A stretch of DNA of 64,000 nt from Acinetobacter shaoyimingii (GTDB lineage: Bacteria > Pseudomonadota > Gammaproteobacteria > Pseudomonadales > Moraxellaceae): assembly GCF_011578045.1 (NCBI RefSeq), contig NZ_CP049801.1, positions 496,001 to 560,000 of the forward strand. Reading direction: 5' to 3'. The position numbers and the translations under genes are program-made. The notes under the pieces are model-generated. The model searched no databases and was not told where the DNA came from. It saw only the letters and a list, made by a program, of their open reading frames with translations. This document shows positions 58,351 to 64,000 of the stretch, piece after piece (the first letter of the stretch is position 1; every line of letters begins with the position of its first letter).

Positions 58351-59118
58351 ATGAAAATAACAAAAACGATCTTTGATCTGCTTTTGATTTACTCCATCAG
58401 CACATGGATGATGATAGGTTTTTTTTATTTTTTAGGTGAGTTTCAACCGTTAGAACAGTATTATTTCGTTTTGCTCGGCATGAGTTCAATTTTATTGATC
58501 GTTTGTTTATTTGTAGACATTGAACATGATCGAAGTGATGAACTTTGGAGTAAAAAATTACCAGCGAAAATTCAACTCCCGCTTTCTCAAGCATTGATCT
58601 TTAAAATTGAATATTCATTAGGTTTTATACTTTTTTTATTTGCAATATTTTCCATTGCCGTGACATGGGTGCTTTGGCTTATTTGCTTTTGTTTAAGTCT
58701 AATTTGGGTGGCATTTTTCCATCATCCGCATGTTTGGGCAAAGGATTCAATCGACATACAAGATCGAATAAGCCATCCAGAAAAATACAAAGTCAACTAT
58801 GAAGATGGATGTTTTGAATATCTAGAAGATGGTGAGGGTTTTATTTATCAGCCTGATGATCAAACACGAGCGATTAAAATTAAATGGAGTGATATACATT
58901 CAGTCGATGCACAATTCGTTGATATGTATAGTCATACAGAAATTCAGCTTTATATTTTAGCTGAAGATCGCATTTTACGAATCTTGGAATCTACAGATGG
59001 CTATTTAAAGTTTTATCAGCAACTACAAGATCATTTAAAGGATTTTGATGATTTGAAAATGTTGGTATATCTGTCAGGGGGATTTTCAGAGCCGATTAAT
59101 GTCTATAAGAAAATTTAA
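58351..59118 (+). CDS. Hypothetical membrane protein
   Basis: A 255-residue protein with two pairs of hydrophobic helices (about 7-28 and 38-56, then 88-105 and 108-124), followed by a soluble C-terminal domain (about 130-255). The latter has alternating strand pattern GCFEYLEDGEGFIYQPDD...AIKIKWSDIHSVDAQF that resembles a PH-like or STATE-type domain. No family was recognised. It is the last gene before ureE; there is no obvious link to urease. Confidence 0.6.
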   Translation: MKITKTIFDLLLIYSISTWMMIGFFYFLGEFQPLEQYYFVLLGMSSILLIVCLFVDIEHDRSDELWSKKLPAKIQLPLSQALIFKIEYSLGFILFLFAIFSIAVTWVLWLICFCLSLIWVAFFHHPHVWAKDSIDIQDRISHPEKYKVNYEDGCFEYLEDGEGFIYQPDDQTRAIKIKWSDIHSVDAQFVDMYSHTEIQLYILAEDRILRILESTDGYLKFYQQLQDHLKDFDDLKMLVYLSGGFSEPINVYKKI

Positions 59119-59199
59119 AGATAAGGCATTCTAATAAGACATTCTAAATGGAAAAAACTTAAACAAGGAACTTAAAAAATGCACCAATACAAATCGTTT

Positions 59200-59216
59200 T
59201 TGGCATGAAAAATGCT
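59200..59216 (+). promoter_or_regulatory. Sigma-54 type -24/-12 element upstream of ureE
   Basis: TTGGCATGAAAAATGCT: matches YTGGCACG-N4-TTGCW with two mismatches; GG at 59202-59203 and GC at 59214-59215. A TGCACCA half-site of the NtrC type lies just upstream (59180-59186). The ureE ATG is about 78 bases downstream. Confidence 0.65.
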
Positions 59217-59293
59217 TACTTTTGATGCAATAAAATTCTCATGCAATGGTCTGAAACTTCACACAATTGCAGCTAAGCAACAAAAGGGAAAGC

Positions 59294-59779
59294 ATGAAAA
59301 TCTATACTCAGCGATTAGAACAAGTCTCCGTGGACACAGAAGTTGAAACGGTCGCACTCAGCTTTGATACGCGCCAAAAAAGCCGTTTTCGTGCCACATT
59401 AAACTCAGGAATCGATATTGGGGTCGATTTACCCCGTACAGGTATTTTAAGAAGTGGTGCGTATATTGCCACTGAACAGGGCGATATTTTAAAAGTCGAT
59501 GCCAAACCTGAACAATTGATGCAAGTCACTGCGCCTACAGCATTTGATTTACTCAAAGCAGCCTACCATTTGGGCAATCGACATGTACCGCTGATGCTTA
59601 CGCCTAGCGCATTATATTTTGAGCCAGATCATGTCTTGGCAGAGATGGTAAAAGGGCTAGGATTGACCGTACAAGAAGTTGAACACCCATTTGAACCTGA
59701 AAGTGGTGCGTATGCACAGCACAGTCATGACCATCGTTTAAGCCCGATTAAGGCGATTCACGCACATGCCCATCACTAA
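59294..59779 (+). CDS. ureE: Urease accessory protein UreE (nickel chaperone)
   Basis: A 161-residue metallochaperone that supplies Ni2+ to the UreDFG complex. The peptide-binding N-terminal domain (about 1-72) includes [18 protein letters not shown]. The metal domain has [13 protein letters not shown] with the conserved nickel His (about 95-105), and the C-terminus is His-rich (HSHDHR...HAHAHH). ATG 59294 has AGGG 6 bases upstream; an upstream TTG is rejected. It overlaps ureF by 14 bases. Confidence 0.95.
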   Translation: MKIYTQRLEQVSVDTEVETVALSFDTRQKSRFRATLNSGIDIGVDLPRTGILRSGAYIATEQGDILKVDAKPEQLMQVTAPTAFDLLKAAYHLGNRHVPLMLTPSALYFEPDHVLAEMVKGLGLTVQEVEHPFEPESGAYAQHSHDHRLSPIKAIHAHAHH

Positions 59780-60431
59780 TGCGAGTCATCTGCTCAAATT
59801 ATTGACGCTGTCGTCTACCGCTTTACCTGTGGGTGCATATTGCTACTCGCAAGGGGTAGAAAGTGCGATCGACCGAGGCATGATTAACGATGAAACTTCG
59901 AGCATGGCCTATTTTGAAGAAGTTTTAGAGATGCTTTTAGTACGCTTTGAGTTGCCTGTTTTAAAAAGGCTCATGCAATATCATGCAGATGACGAACGGT
60001 TTTTACATTGGGCGAATATCTACCGTGCCAGTCGTGAGTCGAAAGAGTTATTGGCGGAATCCAAACAATTGGCATTTTCCATGAATTCGTGGATTCGAGA
60101 TGTCCTGAAGATGCCTGTGACGGTCAAAAAACAATTTGGTTTCGTACCTGTGTATGCACAGTTGTGTGGTCGTCTGGAATTGGATGAAGCGGAAGTTTTG
60201 ACGGCTTACACGTTTACCGTGCTGGAAAATCAGGTCTTAGGTGCAGTGAAAACTGTTCCACTGGGGCAAATGAGCGGACAACGAATTTTATGGCATTTGC
60301 ATGGACTGATTCCGCAAGCCATCGAAAATGCATTAAAACTGGAAGATGATGAATTGAGTAGTGCTTTACCGCAGTACGCCATGCTCAGTATGCATCATGA
60401 AACACAATATTCGAGATTGTTTAGATCCTAG
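59766..60431 (+). CDS. ureF: Urease accessory protein UreF
   Basis: A 221-residue helical protein of the urease activation complex. [19 protein letters not shown] (about 14-32), [12 protein letters not shown] (about 88-99), and the C-terminal [15 protein letters not shown] (about 160-174) are family landmarks. Its start overlaps the end of ureE by 14 bases, so the two are translationally linked. Two palindromic repeats separate it from ureG. Confidence 0.95.
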   Translation: MPITNASHLLKLLTLSSTALPVGAYCYSQGVESAIDRGMINDETSSMAYFEEVLEMLLVRFELPVLKRLMQYHADDERFLHWANIYRASRESKELLAESKQLAFSMNSWIRDVLKMPVTVKKQFGFVPVYAQLCGRLELDEAEVLTAYTFTVLENQVLGAVKTVPLGQMSGQRILWHLHGLIPQAIENALKLEDDELSSALPQYAMLSMHHETQYSRLFRS

Positions 60432-60433
60432 AA

Positions 60434-60528
60434 GTCTCCCTTCTTAAAGGGAGATTTAGAGGGATTAACGCATAAAAAAATCAGGGAACTTAATCTCTCC
60501 CTAACCCTCTCTTTAAAAAAGAGAGGGA
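60434..60528. repeat. REP-like palindromes, copies 6 and 7, between ureF and ureG
   Basis: Copy 6: TCTCCCTTC-TT-AAAGGGAGA (60435-60454), with TTTAGAGGGATT after it. Copy 7: CCCTCTCTTT-AAA-AAAGAGAGGG (60505-60527) preceded by CTCTCCCTAA, nearly the same as copy 4 at 55522. They lie in the 116-base gap inside the ureEFG unit. Confidence 0.75.
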
Positions 60529-60547
60529 ATAATGAAGGAATTAAAAA

Positions 60548-61162
60548 ATGACAGAACGTTCACCTTTACGTGTCGGCATTGGCGGTCCAGTGGGTTCAGG
60601 TAAAACTGCACTGACTTTAAATTTATGCCGTGCACTGCGTGATAAATACAACATGGCGGTTGTGACCAACGACATTTACACCAAAGAAGACTCAAACTTC
60701 TTAACCCGGAATGAAGCCATGAGTCCAGACCGTATTGTCGGTGTGGAAACTGGGGGCTGTCCGCATACGGCCATTCGTGAAGATGCTTCCATTAACCTTG
60801 CAGCCATTGATGACTTATGTGAAAAGTTTGAGGGTCTAGAGCTCATCATTATTGAAAGTGGTGGTGATAACTTGGCAGCAACTTTTAGTCCAGAACTCTC
60901 TGATTTAACGCTGTATGTGATTGATGTGGCTGGTGGTGAAAAGATTCCACGTAAAGGCGGGCCGGGCATTACCAAGTCGGATCTACTCATCATCAATAAA
61001 ACGGACTTGGCACCGATGGTGGGCGCAAATTTAGATGTGATGGATCAAGATGCCAAACGCATGCGTGGCAATAAACCTTTCCTGTTTTCCAATATGAAAA
61101 CAGAAGATGGTTTAAGTGAAATTATCAGCTTTATTGAAAAACAAGGGCTGTTTAAAGCTTAA
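60548..61162 (+). CDS. ureG: Urease accessory protein UreG (GTPase)
   Basis: A 204-residue SIMIBI GTPase. The P-loop is [11 protein letters not shown] (about 12-22). [10 protein letters not shown], the Ni-site motif [12 protein letters not shown] (about 74-85, Cys-Pro-His), [17 protein letters not shown] (about 124-140) and NKTD (about 152-155) are all present. GTP hydrolysis drives nickel transfer to urease. A good ribosome site lies after repeat copy 7. Confidence 0.97.
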   Translation: MTERSPLRVGIGGPVGSGKTALTLNLCRALRDKYNMAVVTNDIYTKEDSNFLTRNEAMSPDRIVGVETGGCPHTAIREDASINLAAIDDLCEKFEGLELIIIESGGDNLAATFSPELSDLTLYVIDVAGGEKIPRKGGPGITKSDLLIINKTDLAPMVGANLDVMDQDAKRMRGNKPFLFSNMKTEDGLSEIISFIEKQGLFKA

Positions 61163-61220
61163 AAGACGAGATGAAGCACCTAGCAAATAGAATTTAAGGC
61201 GAAATTTTGAGGGTATTGAG

Positions 61221-61790
61221 ATGCAAATCATGAAAAAAATAGCGTTGGCATTATTGGGCTTAGTTCCGATGTTCGCGATGGCGCATCCAGGGCATCATCA
61301 CCATGATGCAAACTTCTGGACAGGCTTTATCCATCCATTTACAGGGCTTGATCATTTGATGATGGCGATCAGCTTTGGTGTACTGATGTGGTCTGTGGCA
61401 AAACAATGGAAATTGATTGGTGCTTTGGGATTGGTGACGGCATTGGTGGCAGGCTTTGCTTTAGGTGCACAGAACTTACTTCCAACCGTTGTCGCTGAAT
61501 ATGGCATTATTGCATCATTGTTGCTACTTGCTGTGGCACTCTGGACCAAGTCGAATCAAATTCTGCCTGTTGCAGCGACTTTGTTGGCGACCTTTCATGG
61601 TGTCGCTCATGGTACTGAATTGGCGATGAATGGCAACGTGGCAGTACAAATTCTAGGCATGATTTCAGCAATGAGCATTATTTATGTTGTAGGTTTAGGC
61701 TTAGGAGCTTTTATTCAACGTTATGTGCCAAATGGCAAAAAGATCATTGGCGCTTTGGCGGCTATAGTCGCAGTGATTGGATTGGCTTAG
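61221..61790 (+). CDS. ureJ: HupE/UreJ family membrane protein (probable nickel permease)
   Basis: A 189-residue protein with a signal-like first segment ending MFAMAHPGHHHH, a His-rich metal-binding start, then about six membrane helices. The HPFTGLDHLMMA motif (about 35-46) and TFHGVAHGTEL (about 131-141) are typical of HupE/UreJ. It is expected to take up nickel for urease. It follows ureG by 58 bases with GAGGG before ATG 61221; an ATG three codons later is possible. A bidirectional terminator closes the locus. Confidence 0.9.
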   Translation: MQIMKKIALALLGLVPMFAMAHPGHHHHDANFWTGFIHPFTGLDHLMMAISFGVLMWSVAKQWKLIGALGLVTALVAGFALGAQNLLPTVVAEYGIIASLLLLAVALWTKSNQILPVAATLLATFHGVAHGTELAMNGNVAVQILGMISAMSIIYVVGLGLGAFIQRYVPNGKKIIGALAAIVAVIGLA

Positions 61791-61798
61791 TCATTGGA

Positions 61799-61828
61799 TA
61801 AAAAAACTCCGCCATCTAGGCGGAGTTT
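61799..61828. terminator. Bidirectional terminator between ureJ and uup
   Basis: Stem AAAAAACTCCGCC / GGCGGAGTTTTTT (61801-61813 and 61819-61831) with a short loop between convergent genes; ideal A and T runs on either side. Confidence 0.92.
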
Positions 61829-61846
61829 TTTTGAGGAATTGACAGA

Positions 61847-63757
61847 TTAACCTTTAGTGAGGTTTTCTAACTCTTCCCAACGCTCTAATTTTTCAAGCAA
61901 CACATCATCAACTTCAGCCAAACGAGCAGAAAGTTTCATGGCTTGATCATTGTCAGATACGAACAGAGAACCATCAGCAAGTTTGGCATTGATTTCTGCT
62001 TGTTCTTTCTCTAATGCTTCCATCTCTAAAGGGAGTTGCTCTAAGGCACGCTGATCTTTATAGCTCAATTTCACTTTTTTCGGTGCAGGCGTTGCGCTAA
62101 CAGCTGCCGCTTCAGCCTTTGCTAAAGCTTTTTTGACATCACTTTTTTGATCTACAACCGTTTGATCAGGACGTTGTTCTAAGTAGTCTTGGTAACCACC
62201 AATGTATTCATCGATATTACCTTTACCATCAAATACCCAAGTCGATGTCACCACATTGTCCATAAAGGCACGGTCATGCGAGATCAACAACAATGTACCT
62301 GTATAGCCACCAAGCATCTCTTCTAACAGCTCTAGCGTCACCATATCCAAGTCATTGGTTGGCTCATCCATCACGATTAGGTTCGATGGCTTAAGTAAAA
62401 GTTTTGCCAGTAAAATACGGTTACGTTCACCGCCAGATAGGGCTTTTACAGGGGTACGTGCACGTTCTGGAGAGAACAAGAAATCTTGTAAATAGCTGTA
62501 GATATGACGACGATTGCCATTTACATCGACAAAGTCAGAGCCTTCAGAAACGTTGTCTTTAACTGATTTTTCAAGATCAAGCGCATTACGTAATTGGTCA
62601 AAGTAAGCGACTTCAAGCTGTGTACCTGTTTTCACAGATCCGCCGTGCTCAATCTCACCTAAAATAGCTTTAATCAAGGTAGTTTTACCCACACCATTGT
62701 CACCGACTAAACCAATACGGTCACCACGAAGCACCAGAGCAGAGAAATCTTTGATGATAGGTGCATTGTTGCCAAAAGTGACTTGTAGATGCTCAATATC
62801 GAACACCAACTTACCAGAGCGATTGGCGTCTTGCGTCGCCATGCTCACTTTACCTTGTTGTGAACGACGTGCTTTAGATTCTTCACGTAATGCTTTTAAG
62901 GCACGTACACGGCCTTCGTTACGGGTACGACGTGCTTTAATGCCTTGGCGAATCCAAACTTCTTCTTCTGCGAGTTTTTTGTCAAACAACGCATTTTGCT
63001 TTTCTTCAGCTTCCATCTGCATGGCTTTCAGCTCTAAGTAACGTGAATAGTTACCGTCATAGCTACGTAAAACACCACGATCAAGTTCGACAATACGGGT
63101 TGCAATACTGTCTACAAATGAACGGTCATGCGAAATGAAAAGCAAAGTTAGATTGTTTTGATCGAGTAAAAACTTTTCTAACCATTCAATACTTTCAACG
63201 TCTAAATGGTTTGTCGGTTCGTCCAGCAGTAGTACATCGGGTTGAGTTAGTAAAGCACGTGCAAGTAAAACACGACGTTTACGACCACCAGAGAGATCCG
63301 CAAGATCTGCATCTGGGTCTAAACCCATTTTGCTTAAGATTGAATTGACTTTATTTTCTAAAGCCCAACCATCGAGTTGATCAAGCTTGTGCTGTAGGTT
63401 GCCCATACGATCACATGCTTCCATGTCACCGAGTACGCATGCATCACTTGCTTCATGATATGCTTTTAAAACTGATGCAGCTTCACCAGCACCATCTGCG
63501 ACGATATCTGCAACTTTGCCCGAATCCATGGGTACATCTTGAGCAAGCATTGAAATAGTGATGCCATTTTGCAACGAAACTTCACCGCGGTCAGGCAGTA
63601 AGCTTCCCTCAATGAGTTTAAGTAAAGTAGACTTACCTTCACCGTTTCGGCCGATTAAGCACACTCGCTCACCGCGTTCTAAACTGAAGTTCGCGCCGTC
63701 GAGCAGGGAAGGTCCGCCAAACGCAAGTTGGACATCCCTTAGGGTAATATAGGCCAT
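61847..63757 (-). CDS. uup: ABC-F family ATPase Uup
   Basis: A 636-residue protein with two ABC domains and no membrane part. Walker A motifs are GRNGEGKST (about 37-45) and GDNGVGKTT (about 353-361); signatures LSGGRKRR and LSGGERNR, and Walker B LLLDEPTNHLD and IVMDEPTNDLD follow. A C-terminal coiled coil (about 560-636) is typical of Uup, which acts on ribosomes or DNA structures. ATG 63757 is chosen with AGGA 7 bases upstream. Confidence 0.92.
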   Translation of the reverse strand: MAYITLRDVQLAFGGPSLLDGANFSLERGERVCLIGRNGEGKSTLLKLIEGSLLPDRGEVSLQNGITISMLAQDVPMDSGKVADIVADGAGEAASVLKAYHEASDACVLGDMEACDRMGNLQHKLDQLDGWALENKVNSILSKMGLDPDADLADLSGGRKRRVLLARALLTQPDVLLLDEPTNHLDVESIEWLEKFLLDQNNLTLLFISHDRSFVDSIATRIVELDRGVLRSYDGNYSRYLELKAMQMEAEEKQNALFDKKLAEEEVWIRQGIKARRTRNEGRVRALKALREESKARRSQQGKVSMATQDANRSGKLVFDIEHLQVTFGNNAPIIKDFSALVLRGDRIGLVGDNGVGKTTLIKAILGEIEHGGSVKTGTQLEVAYFDQLRNALDLEKSVKDNVSEGSDFVDVNGNRRHIYSYLQDFLFSPERARTPVKALSGGERNRILLAKLLLKPSNLIVMDEPTNDLDMVTLELLEEMLGGYTGTLLLISHDRAFMDNVVTSTWVFDGKGNIDEYIGGYQDYLEQRPDQTVVDQKSDVKKALAKAEAAAVSATPAPKKVKLSYKDQRALEQLPLEMEALEKEQAEINAKLADGSLFVSDNDQAMKLSARLAEVDDVLLEKLERWEELENLTKG

Positions 63758-63790
63758 ACTGTTTCCTGAAATCCCAAATGAGGACTTAAA

Positions 63791-64000
63791 ATGACTAAAC
63801 AAAAAAATTTGAATGAACAGGCGTCATTTTCCGCACCCATAGAAGATTTGCAAGTGCGAATTGCATTTTTAGACGAATTAGTTGATCAGCTCAACGTTCA
63901 AATTGCAATTCAAGATCGAGAATTGTCGGATTTAAAGAAGCAAATGCAACTTTTATATCAACGTGTTGAAGCTTCAGATCCTTCTGATGGTATCGCACCT
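63791..64000 (+). CDS. slyX: SlyX family protein (partial)
   Basis: The first 70 codons are in the window; the gene continues beyond. The coiled-coil sequence IEDLQVRIAFLDELVDQLN then LKKQMQLLYQRVE matches SlyX, a small cytoplasmic protein of unknown function. It is divergent from uup across only 33 bases, so the two promoters must overlap. No ribosome site stronger than GAGGAC is seen ahead of ATG 63791. Confidence 0.88.
   Translation, partial: MTKQKNLNEQASFSAPIEDLQVRIAFLDELVDQLNVQIAIQDRELSDLKKQMQLLYQRVEASDPSDGIAP

Overview
The window reads as chromosomal DNA of an Acinetobacter-type gammaproteobacterium. It is AT-rich, densely packed with short intergenic gaps, and has the leuC-leuD-leuB ... 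asd-fimV-truA gene order shared with related Pseudomonadales. It also carries a ureDAB-C ... EFG-J urease locus, AidB, RppH-PtsP and an Uup/SlyX pair. No rRNA, tRNA, CRISPR array, complete insertion sequence or prophage was recognised. Identifications come from reading protein motifs and remembered family sequences; no database search was run.

Layout. 0-4.1 kb: the 3' part of an hca-type operon for phenylpropionate/cinnamate dioxygenation (hcaE end, hcaF, hcaC, hcaB, hcaD), with an mhpB-type extradiol ring-cleavage gene placed before hcaD and a strong terminator after it. 4.1-8.3 kb: DMT exporter, GNAT, cation diffusion facilitator, MBL-fold hydrolase and DoxX-like genes. 8.3-12.5 kb: katG with a possible OxyR site, and a PqaA-like lipoprotein. 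12.5-13.5 kb: a gene-poor stretch with apparent gene remnants. 13.5-20.3 kb: aidB, an SDR, an MBL lipoprotein with duplicated C-terminal MoaF-like domains, a small ArfA-like gene whose terminator lies inside its reading frame, and an Old Yellow Enzyme family gene. 20.6-24.4 kb: rppH-ptsP and a HAD phosphatase. 24.4-28.3 kb: ovoA with two related DUF2628 membrane proteins and DUF2789. 28.3-37.6 kb: LysR regulator, GRDP-like and DUF2061 proteins, leuC-GST-leuD-lipoprotein-leuB, infA, AraC regulator. 37.7-44.0 kb: truA, asparaginase, a FimV-like protein encoded as two separate genes, asd. 44.2-50.5 kb: EEP phosphodiesterase, PQQ sugar dehydrogenase-like lipoprotein with DUF2231, LpxL-type acyltransferase, acyltransferase-3 protein. 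50.5-61.8 kb: the urease locus. 61.8-64 kb: uup and the start of slyX.

The urease locus is the most informative region. Each of the three gaps ahead of ureD, ureA and ureE carries a -24/-12 (sigma-54 type) element with identical GG/GC spacing, pointing to nitrogen-regulated transcription. Between ureC and ureE lies about 4.9 kb of unrelated genes: an HD-domain protein resembling cyanamide hydratases (cyanamide to urea), a degenerate second copy of the last 47 codons of ureC, palindromic repeats, a DUF2971 gene, a Nudix hydrolase, a DMT exporter and an unknown membrane protein. The duplicated ureC end is a scar showing the locus was rebuilt by recombination around the HD gene. Palindromic CCCTCTC...GAGAGGG-like repeats are concentrated in the gaps of this locus.

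The second notable item is the ArfA-like gene: its hairpin and U-run precede the stop codon, so its own mRNA should lack a stop, as known for arfA of E. coli.
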